The position numbers were made by a program, and so were the translations under genes. From assembly GCA_914767715.1 (NCBI GenBank), contig OU612067.1:28682162-28742161 (forward strand): a stretch of 60,000 nt of DNA. Reading direction: 5' to 3'. Source of the stretch: Membranipora membranacea. Lineage: Eukaryota > Bryozoa > Gymnolaemata > Cheilostomatida > Membraniporidae. The first letter of the stretch is position 1. Every line of letters begins with the position of its first letter. Below the pieces are notes generated by a model, which saw nothing but the letters and a program-made list of their open reading frames with translations, was not told the origin of the DNA and did not search any database. Of the stretch, positions 35,865-47,414 are shown piece by piece.

Positions 35865-38800
35865 ATGCAGAGGGAGACACTGATAGGACTAGTAGCTGTG
35901 CTGTCAGCGTTCTCTTTTTCAGCAGTACAAAGTAAGTAAGCCATCACAGGACGCACTGAGTGAGCTGCACAATGTCACCAATATAGTCATAATGACTGAC
36001 AGCATCTATCGATGAAGCTCAATTGGTTAATCAGTGGACTTTCCTCCCCCAATAGCAAAAGTACACCCGGAACAAATTCTGAAATTTGCATCGGACTGCT
36101 CGGGAAAAAACTGCAGAGGCGGTCACATTCCTCCTCATGCGATTGTAGACGTTGCAATGTGTGTGCGTGTGAGTCATAATATTGAAATTCAAAAGTAGAA
36201 TAACCTTCCATTCTATCTGACTTTAAATTGTTCCATAAATGAGTGATGGAGACGATACTACCATAGAAATAGGCATAGCCTTTTTATCTCAAAGGGACCT
36301 TTGAGATGGCAGGGATGACAAGCTGATATTTAGAGAACATTTATTTAGTATACTCAGGCTTACTCAAACCATTAATTTTAGGAACCATGCGGCGGATTGA
36401 TGATGTTTTGTATAGGTGCGAATAATTCTATGTCGACAGCAAGAAAATGTATTCCAATCTTTGTTTCTGATTAAGGTGCCGCTACTCCAAACATCACATT
36501 CGACATCTATGCTACCGCAAAAAGGTATAACTGGATCGTAAACCACGTAGACGCTGTGTATGTGGAGGGGGATAACTTCACAGATGCGGATAGCTTTGTT
36601 TGGACACTTCCTGACCTTACTAATCTAAAACCAGGATAGAATAACACACAAGGCTATCAGGTTGAGTTTGCTCGGGTATGTGTGAGAGTGCTGCTTCACA
36701 AACAAATGTTTCTATCATTTGATGCTTATGAGCCTGATCTCGGTTGGCCTCTACCCCCCCCCCCTTACTACTTTTGAATAAACAAAATGTTTCGAGCATA
36801 ATGTATGAGAGTCTCTTTTGCTAAGTACATTACTCCTCCCCCCCTACCCTACCATCGTCCTTAGCAACGACAAATTAAGCTTCTGACTGTTTTCCTAGTA
36901 AAATCTAGTTTGCGAAATGCTTGCTCCGTCTGATCGTCTCTCTGGTTGGCAGGAGAATGGCGAGACAACTTATTCCCAACCAGATTGCTGATCCTAGCAG
37001 CCTCAGTGAAATTAGATCAGTTCCATATCTGTCCCATTCCTATAAACGCCTTAACCGATCCTTATGTCTTGACTGAACCAGGGAGTTTGGGCTTTTTTGC
37101 ATAACGACCATCATGCTGTCAAAAGACCATTTTTTCTGGCTACACAATTTTTTAGAGCTATCATTTACGAAACCATAGTATATACAGGAAATGCAAAAGG
37201 ACTTAATAACTACATGAATATCGGTTTTCTCCCAATTGCCAAATGAATTCCCAAAACTTCCAATTTCAGGCGGTTTCTAAGGCATTCTAGCGCAATTCGG
37301 ATATAACTGACATGTAGTGCCAAAGCCCCTTGTCTTTACCAGTCGGCACAATTATTGTTAGTCAAAATGGCTTCATTTGTGAGAACTTACAAAAAAATGT
37401 GTGTGGCCACAAAAAGTAGGCATTCGAAAGTCATACATTTGCATGTATATTTATAAAGCACTTCATAGTAAAGCATTGTCATAATCATTACTAAAATTTT
37501 ATTTTTAAATTCTAAAAATCGACACATTATAATAATGTTAAAGCTCATCATAAATATAGTTTAAACCGAAACTTATGATGAGCTAAATATCATCTGTTTT
37601 CATATTTTTCGCACTCAGCTTCACTCTGTCATCCACATTGATGAAAACTATCCTTTCAGCCTCATTTCTTCGATGAAATGGTGCAACGTCATCAAATCAA
37701 ATCTTTGTTGAGCTTTTAACATTCAGTAGCTCGGCAGCTTAGTTTATGGTTGGTGCTAAAAAATTATTCTTATACGGAATACCTATACAATGCATGTCAT
37801 ATTTGTTTGTAGGACAATATGTTTGGAGGGATAAATAAACTGTTCACTCTGACATTACCAGGAGCTCGTATCAACGGATCAACAATTACATTCACAGCCT
37901 CAGGCCCTGCGTCAGCCGAGGGTCATCCGAGATGGACTAAGTCGGAATCTTATACATATACAAAAATAGGTAACAAGCTTCCGTAACAGAAGAGTATAAT
38001 ATTCAAAAACTCATTGATGATACATAAAAATCCTATATATAATCTTTAGATTTTGTTTGAACGGCAACCACACCCTGAAAAACTCATCTCAAAGTGAGTA
38101 TTTAGGTTGCAGTAATTGCCTAGGTCAAGGTCAAATGGTTAGAGTACATGCGATAATCAAGACGACTCCCTGCTCAACTTTGGATGAAATTAGAAACTTA
38201 ACCCCTCCCCCCTCCACTTTTGTAACAACACAACAGAGCTCTCCAAGACAGGTTAAGACAGTCTTAGTTCAAATGTATTTAGTTAAGGGTGACTGCTGTA
38301 ATGTTGGATTTGATTGTGCTATAATGTTTATATATACTTTAGAACCCCATCCTCCTAATACCACTGACGCAAAATTATGAAGACGACGGATCAGTTAGAA
38401 TCTCTTTCCTGGTTACCGGAGGCTACCCAGAAGAAGGTTTTGTATCATGGCTCTCACCTTCAAACGATGTGATATACCCAGGACAAAGTTTGGGATTCTT
38501 CACCGCTCTTCCAAAGAATGTAAGACGAACTTAGAACACCAATTTCATCAAATGCCCTTTAATGCGGTTTGATCTGTTGAAAGTATTTCACTGTTTCGTA
38601 GATTGGAAGTAATATCGAAAGTCAATTGCTCGTAAAAGTTGTGTTGCATCAGTTCCAATTACTGCCTAAGTTATGTCGGCTTCAGCTAAAGGACACAATT
38701 AGATTGTGTACAACACACACTCGATCAAGTTATTCAACATCATCTTATTTCTGATCTGATGAATTCCGATTTCAGATGAGCTCAGACGGAGCAAGAACAT

Positions 38801-39027
38801 ATACATTTATCGTAGCACCAGAGTATATTAAGATGTCAGATACTCAATGCACATTATATATGAATGCTACTTTCAGGTCTGGGTCCTTTTCTGCCTATTT
38901 TACACCTTATAAACAATATATCTCGAGCACATCAAACATAGCGAACTCACACCATAGTATGACATCATCAGCGTTATTTGCACTGTTTTTGCTGCCGTCA
39001 ATTTTCTGTTGCTTCATGTCTAAATAA
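35865..39027 (+). pseudogene. Paralog of the surface protein with in-frame stop
   Basis: Same five-exon plan as the minus-strand gene: 35865-35931 (signal peptide), 36476-36675, 37813-37969, exon 4 ending 38519, 38776-39027 (hydrophobic GPI-like tail SSALFALFLLPSIF and stop). Exon 2 is 200 bp and keeps the phase pattern, with clear similarity (YVEGDNFTDADSFVWTLPDLT against YLDGDNYTAADQFYFTLPDLT). A TAG at 36637-36639 interrupts it 13 codons before the donor. Exon 4 from the best acceptor (38343) is out of frame; a weaker AG at 38382 would restore frame with 40 fewer bases. Splice sites and flanks are otherwise good and AATAAA stands at 39324-39329. It is a young pseudogene, a null allele, or an assembly error at one base. 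Confidence 0.6.
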
Positions 39028-39323
39028 TTTCATTGCAGATATCAATGTATAAGTACACGACTCTTTACTCTACTTTTTTGATATTATGAATACCTCATAT
39101 GCAGCTCATTTCGGGTTTTAGTTTTTTAACAGAATGTCGATATCAGCTAGTATTCCTTCAAATCAAGTAGTAGTTGATTACTTATATTTATTTAATGTAT
39201 TATTGTTTTTATGAACTGCAGATTATTCTGAAACTTTATAATTTGGAGTTGTCCTCTGAATTTATATAGGGTCTATGTCTCTAATGAATTTTTTTCACTT
39301 GGGTGACTTCTCTTCCGTTGTAC

Positions 39324-39329
39324 AATAAA
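39324..39329 (+). terminator. Candidate poly(A) signal of the plus-strand surface paralog
   Basis: AATAAA about 300 bp after the stop, the first on this strand in the expected range. Presence of a normal signal is compatible with recent function. Confidence 0.4.
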
Positions 39330-39532
39330 ATTTGAAGGAAAATGAAAATCAAATCAAATTACCGCATGTAAATAAAAAGAAAAGAGTTAGAAAAAATAGC
39401 TAAATGAACGCCATTAATCATAAAAGCAGTTATTAAAATGCAACCTTCTCATCATCGGTCCTACCATAGCACACATAATATACCTAGAAAGTTAAACAAA
39501 CAATATAGCAAAATTTGGAAAGAACAGACTAT

Positions 39533-39660
39533 TTAAAAGGCAAATAGAGATGTAATATGTCTGAGTTGTGATGGGAGTGAGCTCCAAACTCTAGGGAGGG
39601 TGTTATTTAAGAACTTTCCAACAACTGTGCTGAGCCTACAACAGAACACAAATTGCAAGG
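39533..39660 (-). pseudogene. LINE ORF2 extreme C-terminal fragment
   Basis: The minus frame reads LPRVWSSLPSQLRHITSLFAF, the usual ending of many LINE ORF2 proteins (W-SLP-x-x followed by an F-rich end). Preceding sequence is not alignable with RT. It abuts the inverted-repeat element at 39723. Confidence 0.5.
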
Positions 39661-39722
39661 GGTCAATATTTTTAAGTTCGTCATACACATATATTATAAA
39701 GGAATAGACAGAGGATGATATA

Positions 39723-40033
39723 CCGTGATACCTCACATATAAGGCACCGGCCTTATAAGTGAAGCACCTCCCTCGGAGAAAATAAAAATGCTCCAGTTAT
39801 AATGCACCCCACAGCTATAAGGCACCCTTTTGAAAAAAAAAGATGACCTCAATAGGATTCGAACCCGCAATTTCGTATTTACACCGTGATTACAAGTCAG
39901 CCGCTCTACACGCTTACAAGGTACGGTTTTAGATAAATAAACAAATGCTTCCAATCATAGCCGCACCTATATGCTCCTCTCTTATAGGCGCCTTTACTTA
40001 TGAGGCACGCGCCTAATAGGTGAGGTATTACGG
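39723..40033. mobile_element. TA-flanked inverted-repeat element with internal tRNA-like segment
   Basis: Ends CCGTGATACCTCAC / GTGAGGTATTACGG are inverted and each is flanked by TA, as for mariner/pogo-type MITEs. Sub-terminal repeats of TATAAGGCACC occur on both sides. In the middle, on the minus strand (about 39845-39925), is a tRNA-Thr-like stretch with anticodon loop CTTGTAA and box B GGTTCGAATCC, perhaps a captured tRNA relic or an inserted SINE head. Confidence 0.6.
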
Positions 40034-40058
40034 TACAACCTTATGTGCTAAAACTTTG

Positions 40059-40540
40059 AAAGCAAAAAACAACCACTGGTCATATCAAAGCTTTGCCATT
40101 GCTATGAACAAAAAATTTAAAAAAAATTCTCACAAGGACATTATTGAATGATGTAACTTGATTTAAAGTGCGAAAATCCAGGGTCTAGAAGGGTCTACAG
40201 TATGTTATCTCCCCTGTCACGGATTCACATTTAAATGATGATCCACTTACAGTATAATCGTAAGCCTAGCCCGGGTTTACCTAGAACAGTTACAAGGCTG
40301 CTCTACTTACCCTAGAAATTATCAAAAAACAGTATTGGACAACGGTAGCATAGTCAAACATATTTGAGTGTAAACCCGTGACAGGGGAGTTAACATACTG
40401 AAGACCCTTCTAGACCCGGGATTTTCGGACTTTCAATTAGGTTACATCATTCAATAATGTCCTTGTGCAATAAATTTTTTTTTTTGTTCATTGCAATGGC
40501 AAAGCTTTGATATGAACAGTGGTTGTTTTTAGCTTTCCTA
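40059..40540. mobile_element. 480-bp foldback with arms of about 170 bp
   Basis: The left arm from GAAAGCAAAAAACAACCACT is mirrored by AGTGGTTGTTTTTAGCTTTC at the right. Shared inner words include TATCAAAGCTTTGCCATTG, GACATTATTGAATGATG and GGTCTAGAAGGGTCT, each present once per arm. The arms surround about 130 bp of centre. No ORF. It begins only some 25 bp after the preceding element. Confidence 0.65.
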
Positions 40541-41455
40541 GACACTTTAAATGGCTGTTTTTCATGAAAGAAGTCAGTAAAAAAACCTGCAGGATTTTCT
40601 TGTGAGTAGAAGCCTCATTGTTTGAGCTCATCATTCTCATTGACTTTGAGTATCAGTATGAGTGTGTGGGACTCCATACAGAACATTACTATTCAAAATG
40701 AAAAGATATCAGCACAAAGTTTGATAAAATAGGACCACATAAGGCTATCTTGAAGCTTGGAATTTTGACATACTAGAATAAGACTGCATCAATTTGAGAA
40801 CAGTACCACCAAGGTTAAACTTGGAAGCTAATATGTTTATCGAGAAGTGGTGTAAATATGCTGTAAAAGCTTCAGATAAGTCAATCAACACTGATCAATA
40901 GTGTACGCTCTCGATCTATATGCTGGGAGATTGATGAATATACATGCCATAAACAGGCAAACGGGTGTGAATCAAATAAACCATGGCTGTTGAATTTAGT
41001 CATGAGCTGTTTAGAAGCAGCAGCTTTATAACTGCAGACAAGAAGCCCTACAACTTTTTTGGAGTTTGGAGTTATCTTATTCTTCTGCACAGAGGGACAA
41101 GTCCTGTTTGGGATCGCAACTGAGTTACTTCAGTTCAGATCAGGGAGTTTGGGGCTTGGGCTGTCCCTGCCTGATCCCAGAGAGTATCAAACAACATGAT
41201 AGTTACCCCTCATCAAAATTTTCTCTTGTTGTAAACCACAGCTGTATTGGTTATACCTGCCATTCTCTACATTCTGAAGCTATGATATAAGCAATTGTTG
41301 AATTGATAGCAATACGCCAAACTCTCCAGTTTTCTGCTCAGCTACTATGAATTTGTAAAATGATTCACTAAAGCAGCTTATCTTATTCATTATGAGGCAA
41401 GTAAAACAGGAAGAAGCCAACTGATGACAGTTACGGAAGAAAGGTTGGTTGAATA

Positions 41456-44400
41456 TCAACTTAGTATACTTTTACTTGTATACTCAGCACGTTGCGAAGG
41501 TCTAACTCTAGCACCTCGAGTTACAGGATGTACCATGGATTTACGTCTTGATTTCACTGATTCATATTTCAATTTACAGTTGTAATTTATATATATGTAT
41601 GTAATATGCTTCAACTGATCATTATAAAAAAAACATTGCAACAAAAGTAAAAATAGTAGAAGTGAACTTGTAATAGTGGACTAATAGGAAATTGTTATGT
41701 AAGGATAATCACACAAGAAACATCAAATATCGAAAAAGTTTACCAAACTCCTCAGAAACTTTTTTTGACACATGGTAGATAGGTAGTGCTTTGTACAAAA
41801 AGTTATCATAGATTAAATAGATAATAATTATAATAAGGCATAATTATGGTAACATAAAAATATTTGTTGGGTAATTAGAAGTACAAAAATGTGGAACCAG
41901 ATCTGGGTAACCCGTTATAACGTCATCTTTGTATGCTCTTTCATCCATGGTTGGAAAGTTGTGCGAAGGATACCGCCTAGTACCATCCCCATTTTTGATG
42001 AATCACCTACAAGAAAAAAATAACGGCATCATCAGAAAGTTGCAAGGTATAGCGAGACGGTATCGGAAGTCATTAGATCCATCAAGAAGAGACAATGAGG
42101 AAGTCTACGTCACAAGGCGGTACCAGATATGTCAGCCAGTACCTGTACCAGTACTGGTACTGGATTGCAGGCTTATGCTGTGTGTAGGTAGAATATTTAT
42201 GTTTATTAGGGACACTGTGAACGATGATACCATAAATTAACGGACAGACAGAAATGGTAGCAGCAACAGTCAGATCATCATACAAAACAAGTAACACCTG
42301 ATGTTATCAAATACTTCTTTTCTACCAGTCAGTGATTGGTAGGAATAGACTGGTACTTTTCTATGATATTTAATTTTGATGGTGGTCCATCGATTGAACC
42401 ATTCAGATTCTTCAAGCCACACTTGTTACAATTCCAAGCAATACAAAACCTCAAGATTTGATTCAGGTTATCGAACTATGATCAGTTTCGTTACAGAAGT
42501 TTGACAACTCCCCAAAAATCGGTCAAGTCGAGTTTTCATATGTTTAGGGCAATGAACCCGGATGCTGCTGGTACAAAAAGAATTAGCATAGATGGCCTCA
42601 TTAATTGAAACCTGAGCTTATCAAAGAATGAAAATTCTTTTCCCATTAAGTAATAAACCAAATCAATTAGATTTTAATTTGTTGCATAATGTTGACCAAT
42701 TGTGTCTAGTCATTTAAATTTCTATGATGTCAGTAGTCAGTAGTCAGTAGTGGGCACTTGCCTTATGCCGAGTGTCCTGAAATGAGTACGGTGCGTGATC
42801 AGTCAAAAGCTGACACTGTCCTCATTTCTGAACCACTACGTCATGCTACTCTACTCAAGCTGACATTTCTCAAAGTAAACTCTAGCTAGACAAAGGACAC
42901 TACCTGCGTCACAGGAGCTCGGGTCAGAAGCCAAACTATGCAACGTATCATTCAAATACTTCCCCATTTGAGTCCTTGCAGCTTGTCCCAGATCATTTTA
43001 TTCATACTGGGATTATTCAACCCCCTACCTTTCGCCCTGTTTATGACAAAACAGAGGGTGGGCTGCCCCTAAAGAGGGACGCAAGTTGCCCGGAGTCCTC
43101 GTACTGAGAGTGTGATACATTCTAGTAAACTAGAATACATCCTAGAGGTGAGGCCATGGTGGACCTCCTAATCGCAGTAAAGTCAGATGTTGCCAGGGTG
43201 AACCCATATGTAACTACCCTAGGTTGTTAACAACATATAATGTCCTAACCAAATGCTGAAGTCATGCATATGTGTTATAATTCATGTTGGAGAGATTCTA
43301 TTTTATTTTATATTATACTTAGTTCTAAACGTAACTCAATACTGATCGTTAGTGAGTTTTGGTAATACGCTGCAGAAGAATAAAAAAACCGATCATATGT
43401 GTGCTGACTAGAGCCTACAGCACAATCTAGATCAGGTGTGGCAGGTTTCCTACACGTATAAGGGGTGGGGAGAAGCATTGTGTGATGTGAGAACGCAGAC
43501 TTGTAGTTCTATATGAGACAGGGAGGCCCTCCTATGATGTTTAATTAAGTGGCCTAAAGACACTATAATGGCACAAACCCATAACAGAATTAGTCAAAAA
43601 ACTCTTTGTTTGGATTTTAATTCACTTTACATTTTGAAAAACTTTGGCAGCTCAGACTTCGACCCAGGCCGAAAATCCTCGAAGACTTGTTGTCTCCCCT
43701 GTCAAGTCTAAACTAAGGCCCTGAGCAGTTTTTGAGTAAAACTAGTTTTGTTGTTTACTTACATAATCCTGAAAGTCTCTGTAATAGATTTGATTTCTGT
43801 TGCGATGATTTCCTCAAGCTTTTAAATCTGTAAAACAGTGAACATAACAATGAATGATCCATGCATCCATCCATGCAAGCGACAAGAAGTCCTTACGCAA
43901 AATATTTAAAGATGCCGCCAAGTTAGGGATTGAGCACCCCGATATAGATGCTCTGGTGGCCAACCAGATCAAGACACTTGGACTACGGTACATACACGAT
44001 GAAGAGCACTTTATCAATGACTTTCTAACTAAATGCCCCTCAGGTCGCTACCGCACTGTTAAATATCGGGGTACATGGGGTAGAGACAGCTTTTTAAGAC
44101 ATCTCATACATACACTTAATAATATACTATTCTAAAAAACTTTTTATACAACAGAGATCTGTTTTTTCCATGTTTTTCTTTCCTGTCGGTATTAACAACG
44201 TATTTCGTGACAAATTTTTGTCTATGATAGTAATGAATCCATCCATCCATCCAACTATGGTAGCCCATTTTAGGGGCAAGTCTTGGACGAGTTTGCAACT
44301 TCACAATCACTTCTTTTTTTCAAAGAAGCGTCATCATAGCAGAAGGATTTATTTTATGTCATCCTTTCAAATTTGAATATACTTTGGATGGGAGTTAATA

Positions 44401-44931
44401 TATCTCGTCGAAATCTGCATATAAATAATTGCGCTCATATCAAAGTGAAGAAAGTGCCCAGGAAAAGTTATCATCCGTTGCATATTACTGCATGGAAAGT
44501 TATTTTAATTTTACCTCCCCTTCACCAAGCAAGCAGCCATATTAATGACAGTGGCATATTGATTAATAGGGCTGCATGCTTTGGGACAGGCGCGGAGGCA
44601 AAACAAAAAATTGAATCAAAATTGAATTAAAATGATATTCAATGGAAATCATTCATGTGATACCACAGTGTTCACAGTTATTTTAGCAACATATAATTAT
44701 CAAGAAAGTGATATTTACTGCACACAATTAACCACTGTAATTATAAAAGGGGAGAGGGTGTTCAAACAATTATTCTTCTACACTAGGATTGTTAACTCAC
44801 GTGATGAGTATAGGAGTTGAGGTTGCCTTGTCTGAGTGTGTCTGAGTATCTGACTCTATATTTCTGCGTCCGTCCTCGAGAAACCTCTCAATTGTTGCTG
44901 ATATATCGATACACTTTCCGACGTGACCCAT
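41456..44931 (-). CDS. Predicted small basic protein, four exons, unrecognised
   Basis: Exons: 44801-44931 (131), 43763-43827 (65), 42904-42981 (78), 41456-41556 (101 with TGA). They sum to 375 bp, 124 aa, and all three junction phases fit. Donors are GTGAGT, GTAAGT and GTAGTG; acceptors are TTACAG, a weak ACAAG and ATCAG. The product begins MGHVGKCIDIS, is rich in K, R and S (SLRKSSQQKSN, SRRKSMVHPVTRGARVRPSQR) and has neither signal peptide nor membrane helix; phosphorylation-type RRKS sites are visible. No family is recognised. The exact phase fit of four exons is the main support; exon 3 is the weakest. A LINE fragment occupies intron 1 on the opposite strand. Confidence 0.42.
43854..44250 (+). 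pseudogene. LINE 3' end fragment with CATC tail
   Basis: 93 codons (DKKSLRKIFKDAAKLGIEHPDIDALV...) similar to the C-terminal domain seen at 1504-1794, with about 100 bp of 3'UTR and a (CATC)n tail at 44237-44250. A similar CATC run lies just before it (43858-43875). Truncated copy of the same LINE family. Confidence 0.5.
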
Positions 44932-46900
44932 GTTGATAACAGAGATAAATTTGACAGAGAATGCGATGAAGAAGCAGTACTGTATCTGTAGAGTATCTAC
45001 TAGTGCAATGTTGATAATTGTCTGAGTTGAATGCTTTTATAGCAACCATCAGACATGAGGTATAAGCACAGTGGGCCGTGGGAGTCCCCACAGGACAAGG
45101 GCGTGATGATGTGCCCTTTATGTCCATCTTTGACTGTACACACAAATCAATTAACCATCCACCTGTCCTCCTCTGTCTTGCCTCACTGTCTGCCGTTAAT
45201 CTCCGACGAGATGTTTTTGACAAATGAAGTTTTCCTTCGCCTACCTACACTCTCTTCAGATCTCAGCAGAGCATTAAGACCTATTAATCTAGTGAGAACT
45301 GGCAGTCTGAAGGTGGGTTATTCAGTTGAGTGGATTAGTGGATTAATGTGTCACAAGTGATTCATTACTATGGTTTCCTTTTATTACATCCACATAGAGA
45401 GGTCATAAGGTGTGTCAAATCAACATTCCTAAGTCTCCGTGAGCAAAACAATAATGCCGGTACCAGCTTCTACACGTACACATGTCATATCGCCGGTATC
45501 CGCCAATCGCATCTTACATATGCCATGCTGTGTTGATGCAAATTAAATGTGTAGGCGAATATAATTGACTTGCTTATAAAATAAAGCGTACATCCTGCGG
45601 TCCGCATGTAGGTTAATGACCTAAGCGGGCACGCTACAGCCTGCATTTTGAAACGATGCCAAAATAGTAACATATTATGCTTGGGAACGGAGAATTTTAA
45701 CAAGTCTCCGCATAAGAAAATAGGGCGCCGATGATTACAGAATTAACTAATTTACCAATTTATTCCAGAATGCAGTTTCTCAAAAGTAGAAGTCTTTACC
45801 ATGTTCGCATTGCTATTAATTTTTACGAAACCAGCGAGTATGATAACATGATTATAGTAAATATGATAATAAAGTATAATTAAATCACAGAGTAAGGATA
45901 TATATGAGGAATGAGGAAACTAATAATAGACTTCAATCATTGAATCTGTGAAGGCATAATAGCCTGTATAATGTCAGAAAAACTGTCTGATCGGTAACCA
46001 GAAAGCATGACACCTTACCAACTAAGCAAATGATAATTTGTAATATCAACGTTTGAACCATAAAAAAAATGTGCAGACGGGTTGGAAGGATTAGATTTGT
46101 TATCTTCCGCTTTGAAGAATGGTTAAACGGTAACTGCAAAGATCTTTGGTAATAGTGCGGAGTCATGAAAGGATGCTTCTTTATTGCAGAAACAATATCA
46201 ACACTAAGTTAATTGAATTCTATGGTTAATCTATGGTTTCAATTTTTCGTTTTGATAAAAAGATAAAACTTTCAACACAGAATGTGGGTAGAGCCTAAGC
46301 CAACACAACACACTTTTATTCTTTCCTTACTTTCAGCTTTGTAGATATAACTCCTCTTTGAATTTTATTTGAAGCGTCGAAGTTCCATGGATATTCTTTT
46401 TCTCCCAAAATTCATCTGTATTTCGAATATCTGTGTATGCAACGCAATACAAGATAAGCATGCCACTGAACTGAAGAAAAATACTGTGCTGTTAAAATGT
46501 CATCTACAGGGAGTCCTCAAGCAGGGCTCATTGGCAGAAACGGCAGACAGCTGCTAAAGCTGCTTCTGAATCAGATACATTCTCATGAATGATGCTCACA
46601 GCAAGCCTCTGTTGGCCCCTGGTTGACCAGGCTAGAGTCAGGATAACATAACCATTTGTAAGAGGATAATAATCTCGCACTGGCCCTTTTGAGTATAAAT
46701 GATGGAAAATAGTACAGTGTGAAAGGCACTAAACAAAACTTTCACCACACAATTAGGAAAGCATGAAGCAGCATTTATACATTGCTCAGATTTGTTTACG
46801 CAAATTTGATCAGTTTGCAACCACGAGCGCATACCATGGCACCAAATCAGGACTTGGTGACAGACTATAAATTTTTCCCGTGATTCATCTATGCTGTTGT
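44932..46900. other. No gene seen
   Basis: Upstream of the small minus-strand gene. Only short unconserved open frames were found, and no repeat boundary was defined. Confidence 0.4.
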
Positions 46901-46901
46901 T

Positions 46902-47414
46902 TTGCTTTGCTTTGGCATTGCAACTTTATTGCCATCAGCCCACAGACTCACACAAATACTTCTCAATGGGACATCACTCAACGGATACAACAAAAATATA
47001 GACACTCTTGCCACTACCTCAACTGAAACCTTCCAATATGCCGACGACATAACTCTCACACCAAACCACACCTCCGACGCCAACAACAATCTTCAGACCG
47101 CCGTCGACGAGACCACTAGATGGTGCAGCAATCACAACATGATCGCTAATCCGAAGAAGTCTGTCACCATGTCCATCGCTAACATCCACAACAACTTCGT
47201 CCCTGAAGCACCCACCACTCTACTCGAAGACACCAGCAAGAGTTACATCAATCGCATCATGGGCAGCCCTGAACATTGTCTCCACCAGCTAGCCCATAGC
47301 TATACTCCTGCAGCACCCCCTCGGAGATCCGCCCGCCTAGACCTGCCCATACCACCATCCACTCGAACCGATCTCCGATCGAAGTGTCCGCTCATTTTCT
47401 ATCATAATGTTTAA
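46902..47414 (+). pseudogene. LINE reverse transcriptase fragment (YADD), C-rich
   Basis: The 170-codon frame holds the RT catalytic motif FQYADDITL (YADD at 47037-47048), the following W-C-x-x-N-M-x-x-N-P-K-K-S stretch typical of non-LTR RT, and then a proline-rich end. It lacks the N-terminal RT and the endonuclease. Codons are C-rich and unlike the AT-rich surroundings, suggesting a more recent insertion or a different source family from the other LINE pieces here. Confidence 0.7.

Noticed and set aside
39845-39925. Possible tRNA-Thr gene
   Set aside because: T-arm and anticodon loop look right but the acceptor stem is missing, and it is enclosed in an inverted-repeat element.
42000-42160. 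Plus-strand frame IIRKLQGIARRYRKSLD... as an exon
   Set aside because: Basic and gene-like, but there is no partner exon on this strand and it falls in an intron of the minus-strand candidate gene.
45055-45360. 101-codon plus-strand ORF upstream of the small gene
   Set aside because: No domain, splice context or repetition elsewhere; it overlaps an equally long frame on the other strand.
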